Positions 1 to 8,878 of a stretch of DNA of 64,000 nucleotides are shown one piece after another. The stretch covers positions 4,935-68,934 of the forward strand of contig JAEZPW010000062.1 in NCBI GenBank assembly GCA_023441255.1, written 5' to 3'. The position numbers and the translations under genes are program-made. This DNA comes from Acidobacteriota bacterium (GTDB lineage Bacteria; Acidobacteriota; Terriglobia; Terriglobales; Acidobacteriaceae). The notes beneath the pieces were generated by a model. It made no database searches. It worked only from the letters and a program-made list of their open reading frames with translations, and was not told where the DNA came from. Numbering within the stretch: position 1 is the first letter of the stretch; every line of letters starts with the position of its first letter.

Positions 1-582
1 GAGCTGAGCATTGCATTCGAGGCAGCGGGTGAATGGGGCGGTGCGGTCGAGCAGTTCGTAACGACGCATCACTTCGTGGAGTTGCCGTCGCGGTTCACGC
101 GAACGCACGTAGTATCCGTACGTGACCGTCGAGCGCTTCAGCAGGCCGCGATCACTGGTCAGCAGGACACGGTGCTCGTGCGCGGAAATGGCAGCAATTT
201 CCTCGTCGCGGTAGTCGTTCGGATACAGCGCATCAAAGCCGGCCATCCGCAAGTACGCGGCAAGGCGACCGAGGTGGATGTCGAGAACGAATCTGATGCT
301 ATCGAGCGGAGGCGGCTGCACAAGGGAATCCCTCGAGACATCGAGAGAATGGAAGAAGGGGAATGCGGCGATACGATCTCCATCGTTGACTACGTCAGCA
401 AACGATGCCGTGCGGTTGTTGATGAGGAGCAGGTCAATCTCCGTGTGTGGGATACCAATGGCTTCGATGAGGTCCTTCGCAGCTGCAGGTAATTGGAACG
501 CGTAGCCAAATGAGGCGCCACGACGCGAAGGTGGAAGGAAGTCGTTGAGTTCTGCATAGAAACGAAAGCTGGCGTGGCGCAT
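1..582 (-). CDS. Mut7-C RNase domain protein with N-terminal ubiquitin-like domain (3' end outside window)
   Basis: This reading frame is open from an ATG at 582 down to the window edge, so the C-terminus is missing. Residues about 1-80 look like the ThiS/MoaD-type ubiquitin-like domain found in front of Mut7-C proteins (start MRHASFRFYAELNDFLPP). Residues about 90-194 carry the Mut7-C pattern: FVLDIHLGRLAAYLRMAGFD, then YPNDYRDEEI and LLTSDRGLL, which hold the acidic PIN-like positions. The last visible residues, FTRCLECNAQL, begin the C-terminal zinc ribbon. The family is a predicted PIN-fold RNase; its substrate is unknown. An in-frame GTG at 621 is an alternative start. I see no strong ribosome-binding site at either one. 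It follows the EF-P-like gene on the same strand with a 74-base gap. Confidence 0.85.
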   Translation of the reverse strand, partial: MRHASFRFYAELNDFLPPSRRGASFGYAFQLPAAAKDLIEAIGIPHTEIDLLLINNRTASFADVVNDGDRIAAFPFFHSLDVSRDSLVQPPPLDSIRFVLDIHLGRLAAYLRMAGFDALYPNDYRDEEIAAISAHEHRVLLTSDRGLLKRSTVTYGYYVRSREPRRQLHEVMRRYELLDRTAPFTRCLECNAQL

Positions 583-656
583 AAGTGACAGGTCAGATCG
601 GGTGATCGCAGAGGCGGTCACGTCAGATGAAGTGCCAGGCTCCGGGAATACGAAAT

Positions 657-1235
657 TCAGGCCGTCTTCTTTTTCTCGCGAATGCGCTCGAGATAACGAC
701 CGGTCTCGACGTTGATGCGGACAATTTCGCCCTGAGCAATAAACAATGGAACCATGACTTGCACGCCATTCTCAAGCGTAGCTTCCTTCCACCTGCTGTC
801 CTGTTGGCCATGCGCGGGAGCGGCGGTGTCGGTCACGCGGAGTTCCACGAATTCAGGAAAGGTGACGCTGATGGGCGCGCCGTCGAAGAACTCGACCGGA
901 ATGCGAGTGCCTTCCCGGAGAAAACGCGCACTCTCACCCAGCACGGCGGCGGGGAGTTCGACCTGGTCGAACGTGTCGGGATTCATGAAGACGTATTCGC
1001 CGCCCGTGGCGTAGAGGAATTCCATGTTCTGGCGGTCGATCGCGAGGTCCTCAATGCGCAAGTCCGGCCGGAGATGCGGCTCCGAAAGTCTGCCGCTTTC
1101 GACGTTCCGCAACTGAGTCTTGACGGTGCCGCCCTGCTGTCCTGCTCCGGCCTTCACGTCGACGTGCAGCACCTTATAAACCTGACCTTCGATACGTACC
1201 GCCATTCCCGCCCGAATCTGGGATGCCGTAATCAT
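657..1235 (-). CDS. efp: Elongation factor P family protein, paralogue without the loop lysine
   Basis: This is a 192-residue protein with the three-domain EF-P layout. EF-P binds the ribosome between P and E sites and relieves stalling at polyproline. The ATG at 1235 follows a GGGAGGT ribosome-binding site, and the protein begins MITASQIRAGMAVRIEGQVY, as EF-Ps do. The first-domain loop that normally carries the modified residue (Lys34 in E. coli, Arg32 in Pseudomonas) reads AGAGQQGG at residues 29-36, with Gln at position 34 and no Lys or Arg at the tip. The FLYATGGEYVFMNPDTF segment of domain II and the C-terminal GEIVRINVETGRYLERI are well conserved. The loop is closer to YeiP-type paralogues than to canonical EF-P, so it may act without modification or have a specialised role. 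This reading is inferred from the alignment. Confidence 0.9.
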   Translation of the reverse strand: MITASQIRAGMAVRIEGQVYKVLHVDVKAGAGQQGGTVKTQLRNVESGRLSEPHLRPDLRIEDLAIDRQNMEFLYATGGEYVFMNPDTFDQVELPAAVLGESARFLREGTRIPVEFFDGAPISVTFPEFVELRVTDTAAPAHGQQDSRWKEATLENGVQVMVPLFIAQGEIVRINVETGRYLERIREKKKTA

Positions 1236-1428
1236 GGGACCTCCCTCGTTAATCCGTCCGGGGCAGGAATTGTAGCGCAAAAACGGCAACGACGGATTTG
1301 CACGGAGCAAAGCAACCACGGATCCGCACGGAGTAAATGGATAAAGCCAAACGGAACAAGAATGCAGAACAGGCGAGCGGGCCTGAGCGTGTCCCGCCCG
1401 AGTGTTTGGCACGCGAGGCTGTAAAACC

Positions 1429-2373
1429 TCACCGGCTGTTCAGGGGCGAGATGACTCGGCCCAAGTCGGATGCTGCCGCTACGATGTCGAAGTACTCGTA
1501 GGCGGCGAGTGCGATTTCCGAGATGGCGCGAGCGCCGGCGCGTTCGTCGCGAAGATAGGTACCCATGACCGAGATGATGAACGGGCGGTCTTTTACGAAT
1601 ACGATGCCGACATCATTGCGCACTCCCGCGAGTTCGCCAGGCTTGTTCGCGATCTGCAGCGTATCGGGAAGAAGCCTTGGGATGCTGCTGTCTTTGGGCG
1701 TGCTGAGGAGCTTGAAGAAGTCGGCTGTGTTCTCTTTGCTAAGTGACTTTCCAGCGTAGATTTGCTCGAGCAGGGACGCGAGTTCGCGCGGAGTGGCGAC
1801 GTTTTCGCGTCCTTCCTGCGCGGCTTTGATGTCCATCATCTTGCGGCGGAGTCGGGTATGGGTGAGCCCTAGCGAATCGAGCATGGCATTGACGTTTTCC
1901 ATGCCGACCTTATCTATCAGGATGTTAGTGGCTGAATTATCACTGACGGCCACCATCATTGTGGCAAGGTCGCGGTTGGTGAGGCGAGTGACTCCCGGCG
2001 TGAGCCCGCCCATGATGTAGCTGTCCGGTACGAGATCAGCCGCGTTGACAACGTAGATGTCGCTCAGCTTTGCCTTGCCCGGCCCACCCTGCTGCGACTG
2101 GCGGTAGAGTTCGGCGAGCACAGCGATTTTGATGGAACTGGCAGTAGGGTAGAGTTCGTCGGCGTTGAGGGCGAGTTCTTTGCCGCTGGTCAGGTCTTTG
2201 ATAACGATGCCGAGAACGCCGTCCGTGCTCTGTGCGATGCGAGAAATGCGTTCGGACATCTTCTGCCACAGAAGTTCCTGCTTGGGCGTGAGCTTGGTGG
2301 CGGTGGAAGCGGTTGTGGTTTGTCCGCAGCAGATGCCGAGCAACAACAGAACACAAAGCGAACTCTTCAGCAC
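1429..2373 (-). CDS. Exported serine hydrolase of the class A beta-lactamase fold
   Basis: This is a 314-residue protein with an N-terminal signal peptide (hydrophobic run LCVLLLLGICC). It starts at a GTG at 2373 behind a well-placed GGAGGTG. The beta-lactamase2/transpeptidase fold is shown by the nucleophile motif SSIK, the SDN motif in VSDNSATN, and the third box NKPGEL, which is KPG instead of KTG/KSG. In the omega-loop the usual RWEPELN is replaced by RKMMDIK, so the general base Glu166 and Asn170 are missing. Canonical beta-lactam hydrolysis is therefore doubtful. A D,D-peptidase-like or other periplasmic hydrolase role is equally possible. It is upstream of the EF-P-like gene on the same strand. 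Confidence 0.85.
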   Translation of the reverse strand: MLKSSLCVLLLLGICCGQTTTASTATKLTPKQELLWQKMSERISRIAQSTDGVLGIVIKDLTSGKELALNADELYPTASSIKIAVLAELYRQSQQGGPGKAKLSDIYVVNAADLVPDSYIMGGLTPGVTRLTNRDLATMMVAVSDNSATNILIDKVGMENVNAMLDSLGLTHTRLRRKMMDIKAAQEGRENVATPRELASLLEQIYAGKSLSKENTADFFKLLSTPKDSSIPRLLPDTLQIANKPGELAGVRNDVGIVFVKDRPFIISVMGTYLRDERAGARAISEIALAAYEYFDIVAAASDLGRVISPLNSR

Positions 2374-2488
2374 AGTTCACCTCCGGGGTGAGCAGGACAA
2401 GATAACGCGAAGGCGAGCGGTTGAAAAGAGTTCCCGCAAGGCGGGGGATAACACAGCCATCAGCTTCAGTCGTCGACCTTCCGGGGCG

Positions 2489-4033
2489 CTACGCCGCACG
2501 ATCGTCCTTGCGTCGCGACAGGGCGATGGGCAGGAAGACGCGATTGGCTATCCAGTCTGGGCTGGCAGATTCCGGGTGCAACAGATAGAGGTCGCCTTTG
2601 AGCTTCAGTCCGGTGAAGTAGAGGTGCGCGTAGTCGCCCGCAAGATTTCCTTCGACGAGTTCATAGGTGCCGATGTCGAGGACGCCGGCGGGGAATACGC
2701 CATGGTGCACGCCTTTCAGAATGAGATCAAACTCGGTGTCGGCGATGCAGAAGGTGGACTGTTGTGCACGCGCTTTGGTGCGGGCGGCCGGGAGTCCCTG
2801 AGGCAGAGACCAGCAGCGCCAGTCATCGTCACGCTCGACGGCGAGTTCCTGGGGGACACCTGCTGCGAGCGCACTCTCCCTTCGTGGCACCCCAGTGGTT
2901 GCCGCGCGCAACAGGAAACGGCGGCGGCCGCCCTGGGCGCTGGAGCGGGGCAGATCGTGGGACTTCGGCGAAACGCCCACCTTTCGCTTGGCGAAGGATG
3001 GAGCACCCGTCGAGGTCTTCTTATGTCTGGAAGACGGACCAACGTTAGCTGCGCGAACGTGGGGCACCGTTGCGCCGATCTGCTCGACGAAAGTCTGCGG
3101 AACAACCTGCTTCAGCGTCAGGACCGGGGAGAAGAGGTCGCCGAGCTGATTGAGGCGATCAAGGGCCTCCCAGGCATACCAGTAAAGTGGACCGGAGTCG
3201 TTGGCCTCAATGGCGGCGGTGAGTTCGTTCCAAGTGACGGGAAGCGAGACGAAGGGGCGGTGCCGCTTGGCCCTGAGCGAGTACACACCTATGGTGGTCT
3301 TGAAATCGGCGTTCTGGCTCCAGTCGATGAAAACTTTTCCGCGACGTTCGCTGCGTTGCATTTCGGAGACTATCAGTTCGGGATGTTGCTGATGGAGCAA
3401 TTCCGCGGCGGCGCGGGCGAACGGTTGCGTGACGGAGTAAGTGGCGGGCGTGTTCAGTGGAACGTAAACCTGCACTCCGGCTGAGCCGGAGACTTTGGGA
3501 AAGCAATCGAGTTGCAGTTGCGAGAGGAGGTCTCGCAGGAGCAGCGCGACGCGGGCGCAGCCGACGATGTTTACGCCCTCACCGGGATCGAGGTCGAAGA
3601 CGACCTCAGTCGGGGCTTCGATGTCTGCGCTGCGGGCGAGGAAGGGGTGGATCTCGAGGGTGCCGATGCTGGCTGTCCACACGAGCGTGCGTTCGTCGGA
3701 GATGACGATGTAGTGGATGTCGCCGTCGCCGCCGCGGCGAGCGACGGGGAAGGTCTTGACCCATGAGGGCGTGAACTCGGGAGCATCTTTCTCGTAGAAG
3801 ACCGGACCCACGGTCGTGTCGGGGTAGCGCTTCAGCGTGACGGGGCGGTCCGTGAGGTTCGGCAGAATGAACTTGGCAACGCGCGCGTAGTACTCGACAA
3901 CGTTCAGTTTTGTGAACTGATGATTGGGGTACACGACGCGCGTGGGATTGGTGATCTCAATGCCGGCGATGCGAGAGACAGGCACGTATAAGAGGATGCG
4001 GTGGGAAGGCGCTGGGAAAGCGGTATTCGGCAA
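2489..4033 (-). CDS. LigD-type primase-polymerase with degenerate 3'-phosphoesterase-like tail
   Basis: Residues about 20-310 form the archaeo-eukaryotic primase-like polymerase domain of bacterial LigD (NHEJ repair): VTLKRYPD, LEIHPFLAR, the metal-binding pair in VVFDLDPGEG, and the third acidic residue in VFIDWSQNA. The nucleotide-binding motif usually written SGGKGLH is SGSAGVQ here, so its His is Gln. After a basic, Ser-rich linker (about 340-395), the C-terminal 110 residues resemble the LigD 3'-phosphoesterase domain (WSLPQGLP, DIGTYELVEG, LKLKGDLYLLHPE) but lack its N-terminal His/Asp motif. No ATP-ligase domain is present. The reported start is a TTG with no clear ribosome-binding site. 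A GTG at 3985 (MPVSRIAGIEITNP) is equally plausible. No ku gene is visible nearby. Confidence 0.85.
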   Translation of the reverse strand: MPNTAFPAPSHRILLYVPVSRIAGIEITNPTRVVYPNHQFTKLNVVEYYARVAKFILPNLTDRPVTLKRYPDTTVGPVFYEKDAPEFTPSWVKTFPVARRGGDGDIHYIVISDERTLVWTASIGTLEIHPFLARSADIEAPTEVVFDLDPGEGVNIVGCARVALLLRDLLSQLQLDCFPKVSGSAGVQVYVPLNTPATYSVTQPFARAAAELLHQQHPELIVSEMQRSERRGKVFIDWSQNADFKTTIGVYSLRAKRHRPFVSLPVTWNELTAAIEANDSGPLYWYAWEALDRLNQLGDLFSPVLTLKQVVPQTFVEQIGATVPHVRAANVGPSSRHKKTSTGAPSFAKRKVGVSPKSHDLPRSSAQGGRRRFLLRAATTGVPRRESALAAGVPQELAVERDDDWRCWSLPQGLPAARTKARAQQSTFCIADTEFDLILKGVHHGVFPAGVLDIGTYELVEGNLAGDYAHLYFTGLKLKGDLYLLHPESASPDWIANRVFLPIALSRRKDDRAA

Positions 4034-4049
4034 CGTAAGTGTGCAAAGT

Positions 4050-4077
4050 AAAAAGGGACGGGGCAGAGCCCCGTCCC
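4050..4077 (-). terminator. Rho-independent terminator of the Oar-like receptor gene
   Basis: A perfect 10-bp stem (4055-4064 with 4068-4077, arms GGGACGGGGC/GCCCCGTCCC) closes a 3-nt loop. Read on the minus strand, it is followed by TTTTT (4050-4054). It lies 23 bases after the stop codon of the receptor gene. Confidence 0.85.
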
Positions 4078-4099
4078 ACAGGAGAAACGTTACAACAGA

Positions 4100-7000
4100 C
4101 TAGAACGAGTAACGCAGAGCGAACTGGATCTGGCGTTCGCGATAGAGTGTCGCGCCAGCCTGGTTGTAGGAGCCGAACGTCGAGTCGTAGTTGAGCAGCG
4201 GCAAGCCGTTTGCGGCGGCTGGAGCTGCTGTGCGGTAGAACGTCTTGTTCAGGTCCGTGATCTGCTGACGGTTGAACAGGTTGAACGCTTCCGCGAGGAA
4301 CTCGAGCTTCTGACGTTCCGTGAGCCTGAAGCTCCTGGAGATGCGCAGGTCGGTGTTGTAGAGGTTCGGGAAGTGGAACACGTTGCGCGACACGAAAGGA
4401 GCCATGCGGTAGTTACCGCCGGCGCCATTCAGCCCGCCCGCCGCCCCGAACGTCGAGGACGTGCTGTTGAAGGCCAGGTAAGCGTTGCCGCTGACGCTGT
4501 CCGTGTAAGGCCGACCGCTGGCCATCGTGATAACCGGAGCGAGGCTCCAACCGTCGAGCACCGCCTTGACCACGCCGGTGTTGTGCGCGAAGAACTGCGG
4601 CTGCCACACGGCGGTGGCGTTGAACTTGTGCCGCAGATCAAAGCTGGAGTTGCCGCGCTCATAAGCGAGGTTGAACGGGTCAAACGCATTCGCGTATGAA
4701 GCAGTTTGCGTGAACGAGTTCTGGCCGTTGTCAATGGCGTGCGACCAGGTGTAGTTCAGGTTGAACTGCAGTCCGTTGGTCATGCGACGGTTGAACTGCG
4801 CGACCAACGCGTTGTAACTGGAGTTGATGCTGCTGCGCACCGCCATCATTTTGCTGTACTTCGTGTTGGGGCGGGCGGTGTAGAAGGGCGTCGTCAACTG
4901 GTCGCCGTCAAGGGGGCCGCCCACGACGTCGTAAGTGATCCGGCAGATGCCGTCAGTGCCCAGGACCATCGGCGTCTTGCAGGCTGCGGCCGTTGAAGTC
5001 TGGGAGATGTTGGTGTCGAGGAACTGAGGCAGCTCACGTCCGAGACTCATCAGGTAGCTGACGCTGACCACCGTGTTCTTCGCGATTTCCTGCTCGATGA
5101 TCAAGTCCGCCTGGTGGATCTGCGGAGTCTGCATGCCGTAATCGAAGTACGCGATTGACTTCGCACTTGCCGCACCGGTCGGAGTGCTCGCAAGCACGTC
5201 GATGAAACCCGGGCCCTGAGGACAGGTGCTCGAAGCCGTCGCGCAGAACGTGTACGACGACTGCGTTCCATTGGCGCCGCTGTTGAACAGGACGTTGCCG
5301 ATGGCACCGTTGTTGATGCGGCCGAAATACATTCCATAGCCGCCACGCACTGCCGTTTTTCCGTTACCGAAGACGTCGTAGGCGAAGCCGAAGCGCGGCC
5401 CAAGGTTGTTCTTGTCAGAGGGGTTCAGCGTCGTCTGAACAACATCCGAGTTCGGATACATCGCGATCGGAATCTTCTCGTATTCGTAGCGAAGACCGAA
5501 ACTCAGGTTCAATCGAGGCAGGATTTTGAAGTCATCCTGGAAGAAGCCGGCGTAGTCCCACGTCCGCATATTGAGCGAAAGTGGACCGAATGCCTGGTAG
5601 TAGTTGCTGTAGTTGCGGCTGTGAACGTCGTTAGCAAGGTTGTAAAGGTCGGCGAAGAAGTTGATGCGGTTGCTGTAATTGTACTGGCCGCCGCCCTGGT
5701 AAAGGTTGGAGTAAAAGTCCTTGTTGCGGTCACCATCCACGCCGAACTTGAAGAGGTGCTTGCCGTGGACCCAGCTCACGCTGTCGGAAATCTGGTGGCG
5801 CCGCTCATCAGGATACGCAGCGCGCTCCAGGAAGTTCGGGCGGCCGAAGTTCAGGCCGTTAGTGATTGACACGTAGGGGGCCCGTCCGTCTGCCGCGGTG
5901 CCCATCCCGTATTCCTGCTCGACGGCGGACGGCATCTGGCTGGTCTGGAACTCGAAGTCACGTCCCCACTGGTAGCGGAGTTCGTTCGTCACGTTGTTCG
6001 ACATCAGCGACGTGAGGCGGAGATTCAACATGTCCGTCTTTACGCCATCGTTGCCGAACGTCGCGATGCCGTAGGTAACGGTAGGCTGCGTCTGCACGCC
6101 AGCCGGAGAATTCCAGCGCATGCGGTTGTAGCTGGCCGTGAGGGTGTTCTTTGAGTTGATAACCCAGTCCAACTTCGGGAAGAACACGTTCTGGTCGCCC
6201 TTTCGAGCAACTTCGCCGGTGTCGGCCTGGACGAAGGCAAGGCCGTCGTTGAACGCCGTGCTTGCAACGGCGAGTTGGGCGGCCGACGGAGTCGTTGTGA
6301 TTCCGTAAATCTTCTGGGCAAGCGTCGCCTGATCCGACTTGTTTCCGAGCAGGTTGCCCTTTGAATCACGGTCGGTCGGCAGAGTCATCGGAGCGAACAC
6401 GCCAAAGCTGTACGGAATGCCGACGCCCGGGAAGTTGCGACGCTGGCCGTCGTAGTTGAAGAAGTAGAACAGCTTGTCCTTAATCAAAGCGCCGCCGAGG
6501 TTGCCGCCGAACTGCTGGCGACGATCGTGGGGCTTAAACTTTTCCTGGACGTATGCGCCGGTCGAGTCCTGAACGGTGCGATAGGTGAACGGGTTTGTGG
6601 CACCGAACTTGTTGTCGCGGATGTAGTAGAAGAATTCGCCGTGAATCGAGTTGGTTCCGCTCTTGGTTACGGAGTTGACAACAGCGCCGGCAGCGCGTCC
6701 GTACTCAGCCGAGTAGTTCGACGTGTTCACCTGAAACTCACGGATCGAAGCCTGGCTGACGGTGTAGCTGATGCGGGTGCGGCCGCGCTCCTCGGAGAAG
6801 AAGGCCTGGTTGTTGTCGCCGCCGTCAACGGTGTTGTTGTTCAGCAGACCGCTGATGCCGCGGAAACTGATCAGGCCGAAGTTGCCGTCCGGATTGGCGC
6901 CCGGCGTCATCAAGGCGAAGTTGGACCAGCGGCGGCCGTTGATGGGCAGTTCGTTGATCGAAGTCTGGTTGATGTTGGCGTTGAAATCCTGCTGCTGGGT

Positions 7001-7402
7001 GTTGACGGTGGGGGCTTCCGCGGAAACTTCGAGGGTTTCCTTGCCACCGGCTACCGCGAGCGACATGTCGATGTTGGTGATGGCACCGACTTCGACGATG
7101 ACGTTGGGCTGAGTCATGGGCGCGAAGCTGCCGGACTCAACGTTCACTGAATACGTGCCCGGCTGCAGGCGGATGACGCGGAACTGGCCGCGAGTATCCG
7201 TAGTGGTTGTGCTGGTCAGGTTTGTACCGACGTTGCGCACCGTTACCTTGGCTCCCACAACGACCGCCTTGGACTGGTCCGTCACCATACCGGCGATGGC
7301 ACCATCCACGGTCGACTGGGCAAAAGCGGCCAGGGCGAGGGTTGCGCAAGCTGCCAATACCAGAAGGATTTTGAACAGGTAGCTGCGCGAAGGGTTAGTC
7401 AT
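4100..7402 (-). CDS. Oar-like TonB-dependent receptor with N-terminal carboxypeptidase regulatory domain
   Basis: This is a 1100-residue outer-membrane protein. The ATG at 7402 starts a clear signal peptide (core LLVLAACATLALAAFA, cleavage after AFAQS), preceded by AAGGAGAGG about 14 bases upstream. An ATG at 7432 is less likely. Residues about 32-115 are a carboxypeptidase-regulatory-like beta-sandwich (GMVTDQSKAVVVGAKVTV). Residues about 120-260 are a plug-like region (NELPINGRRWSNFALMTPG, VDGGDNNQAFFSEERGR). The rest is a large beta-barrel ending in IQFALRYSF with a terminal Phe, as expected for the Bam signal. Acidobacteria carry many such Oar/SusC-distant receptors, probably for oligomeric nutrients. 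The substrate cannot be read from sequence. The gene is monocistronic, with its own terminator. Confidence 0.9.
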   Translation of the reverse strand: MTNPSRSYLFKILLVLAACATLALAAFAQSTVDGAIAGMVTDQSKAVVVGAKVTVRNVGTNLTSTTTTDTRGQFRVIRLQPGTYSVNVESGSFAPMTQPNVIVEVGAITNIDMSLAVAGGKETLEVSAEAPTVNTQQQDFNANINQTSINELPINGRRWSNFALMTPGANPDGNFGLISFRGISGLLNNNTVDGGDNNQAFFSEERGRTRISYTVSQASIREFQVNTSNYSAEYGRAAGAVVNSVTKSGTNSIHGEFFYYIRDNKFGATNPFTYRTVQDSTGAYVQEKFKPHDRRQQFGGNLGGALIKDKLFYFFNYDGQRRNFPGVGIPYSFGVFAPMTLPTDRDSKGNLLGNKSDQATLAQKIYGITTTPSAAQLAVASTAFNDGLAFVQADTGEVARKGDQNVFFPKLDWVINSKNTLTASYNRMRWNSPAGVQTQPTVTYGIATFGNDGVKTDMLNLRLTSLMSNNVTNELRYQWGRDFEFQTSQMPSAVEQEYGMGTAADGRAPYVSITNGLNFGRPNFLERAAYPDERRHQISDSVSWVHGKHLFKFGVDGDRNKDFYSNLYQGGGQYNYSNRINFFADLYNLANDVHSRNYSNYYQAFGPLSLNMRTWDYAGFFQDDFKILPRLNLSFGLRYEYEKIPIAMYPNSDVVQTTLNPSDKNNLGPRFGFAYDVFGNGKTAVRGGYGMYFGRINNGAIGNVLFNSGANGTQSSYTFCATASSTCPQGPGFIDVLASTPTGAASAKSIAYFDYGMQTPQIHQADLIIEQEIAKNTVVSVSYLMSLGRELPQFLDTNISQTSTAAACKTPMVLGTDGICRITYDVVGGPLDGDQLTTPFYTARPNTKYSKMMAVRSSINSSYNALVAQFNRRMTNGLQFNLNYTWSHAIDNGQNSFTQTASYANAFDPFNLAYERGNSSFDLRHKFNATAVWQPQFFAHNTGVVKAVLDGWSLAPVITMASGRPYTDSVSGNAYLAFNSTSSTFGAAGGLNGAGGNYRMAPFVSRNVFHFPNLYNTDLRISRSFRLTERQKLEFLAEAFNLFNRQQITDLNKTFYRTAAPAAANGLPLLNYDSTFGSYNQAGATLYRERQIQFALRYSF

Positions 7403-7816
7403 AATCTTGTTCTGCCTCTCCTTGAACGACATAGCAAAAACGCAATTCTGCTGAACTGCTGCGGATGGCTGCGTTCGTTGCGCTGGCCGCGCCGGGGGTA
7501 GCGTCGCCGCGCCGGAACGTTGCCGCATCGGGCTGCCTGCAACAGCGCGATGCTGGATCTCTCGGGGGCCTTGGTGGGCGAACTGACTTCTCTCGCACAC
7601 TCCAGGCAATCGCAGAATTTGCTACTTGCACACCTTTCCGCGTGACATTTCCATCGCGGAAAAGCGCTCTGCGGAACTGAACGTGAGTAGCTGAATTAGA
7701 ACATGTTTTGGGCCGGTCGCTCAAGAAATTCCGGTTAATAAACACGCCTAATGAGGAAGGGGATTTCCCTTATAAGGTCGGGGTGCGAGATGTGGCTAGG
7801 TTATTCACAGGAGGGT

Positions 7817-8042
7817 AACTGATCGAACAGTAACGGAGCGAACAACTCCGTGGTGCGCAAGGTTACTCTGGTAACGATATCGGAGGCGTTTCAGTGCAGG
7901 TGCAGCCTTGTCGGACGCAGCCGACAGGCGAACGGCTACGCTCGGTTTGTCGGCTTGCGAGTGAGTGCTGGATGGCGGGGACAATCCGCAATTTCGGGAA
8001 CCTCCCGTTCAGGTGGCGCATCCATTAAAGCCTGTAAGGAGG
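7817..8042 (+). promoter_or_regulatory. Structured 5' leader upstream of sodA (candidate cis-acting RNA)
   Basis: The 654-base interval between the receptor gene and sodA holds no convincing gene, but its sodA-proximal third is rich in hairpins. ACGGAG/CTCCGT forms a 6-bp stem near 7833-7851. An 8-bp stem pairs 7907-7914 with 7921-7928. A second perfect 8-bp stem pairs 7919-7926 with 7948-7955. The last two share bases 7921-7926 and cannot form together. CGGGA/TCCCG (7995-7999 with 8003-8007) contains CCTCC, which could pair with the sodA ribosome-binding site GGAGG (8038-8042). I do not recognise a known riboswitch class. The rest of the interval (7403-7816) shows nothing I can name. Confidence 0.35.
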
Positions 8043-8056
8043 AATCGAACACAGTC

Positions 8057-8686
8057 ATGGCTTTCGAAGTCCCACCCCTTCCCTATGATTACTCTGCGCT
8101 GGAACCCTACATCGACGCGCAGACCATGCAGTTGCACCATGACAAGCACCATGCGGCCTATGTCAACAACCTGAATGCGGCGATCGAGAAGCATCCCGAA
8201 CTGGGCAACAAGTCGGTCGAGGACATTCTGCGAAGCATCAACTCGGTGCCGGAGGATATCCGGACGGCAGTTCGCAACAACGGCGGCGGTCATGCAAATC
8301 ACACGATGTTCTGGAACATCATGAAGTCCAAAGGCGGCGGCAACCCGAACGGGGACATTGCGGACCTGATCTCGGGCACGTTCGGCGGCTTTGACAACTT
8401 CAAAGCGAAGTTCAACGAGACCGGCACGAAGCAGTTCGGCAGCGGATGGGTTTGGCTTGTGCGCGGCGGGAGTGGCGACTTCAAGATCATCTCTACCGCA
8501 AACCAGGACTCGCCGCTGATGAACGGCGAATATCCGATCTTCGGCAACGACGTGTGGGAACACGCTTATTACCTGAAATATCAGAACCGTCGACCGGAAT
8601 ATCTTGCAGCGTGGTGGAACGTCATCAACTGGGAGGCCGTAAACCAGCGGCTTCGCGATAGCTCGCGCAGTGCGCGGGCCGCGTAA
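8057..8686 (+). CDS. sodA: Superoxide dismutase, Mn/Fe type
   Basis: This is a 209-residue cytoplasmic enzyme converting superoxide to O2 and H2O2. Metal ligands expected for the family are present: His27 (QLHHDKHH), His82 ([11 protein letters not shown]), Asp165 and His169 ([19 protein letters not shown]). The GGGHANH context and NQDSPL, with Gln on the C-terminal side, favour a Mn-dependent or cambialistic enzyme over a strict FeSOD. The ATG at 8057 is chosen because the conserved N-terminus ([18 protein letters not shown]) begins there. An AAGGAGG lies unusually far upstream (14 bases). The gene follows a long hairpin-rich leader and is closed by a terminator, so it is probably transcribed alone. 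Confidence 0.95.
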   Translation: MAFEVPPLPYDYSALEPYIDAQTMQLHHDKHHAAYVNNLNAAIEKHPELGNKSVEDILRSINSVPEDIRTAVRNNGGGHANHTMFWNIMKSKGGGNPNGDIADLISGTFGGFDNFKAKFNETGTKQFGSGWVWLVRGGSGDFKIISTANQDSPLMNGEYPIFGNDVWEHAYYLKYQNRRPEYLAAWWNVINWEAVNQRLRDSSRSARAA

Positions 8687-8717
8687 AGAGCGAGTAAAAT
8701 CCGTAGCGATGAGTTTG

Positions 8718-8750
8718 AAAGGCGCGGCTCCGACCGCGCCTTTTCTGTTT
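8718..8750 (+). terminator. Rho-independent terminator after sodA
   Basis: A 10-bp stem AAAGGCGCGG/CCGCGCCTTT (8718-8727 with 8734-8743) with a 6-nt loop runs into TTTTCTGTTT. It lies 31 bases after the sodA stop. Confidence 0.85.
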
Positions 8751-8878
8751 GAATCGTGTTTACACAGATGTGCGGTTCATGCTCCTGAAGGACGTATTCT
8801 GGCCGATACGCCGGGCCCAGCCCGGTCCGCACGCGTTGCATGCGGTTGAATCCGGCGCGCCCTTCGGGGAGGATAAAC

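Noticed and set aside
1429..2373. Beta-lactam resistance gene
   Set aside because: Glu166 and the KTG box are missing, so resistance cannot be claimed from the fold.
2165..3484. 439-codon plus-strand reading frame
   Set aside because: It lies antisense to the beta-lactamase-fold and LigD-type genes and has no family features; GC-rich third positions open such shadow frames.
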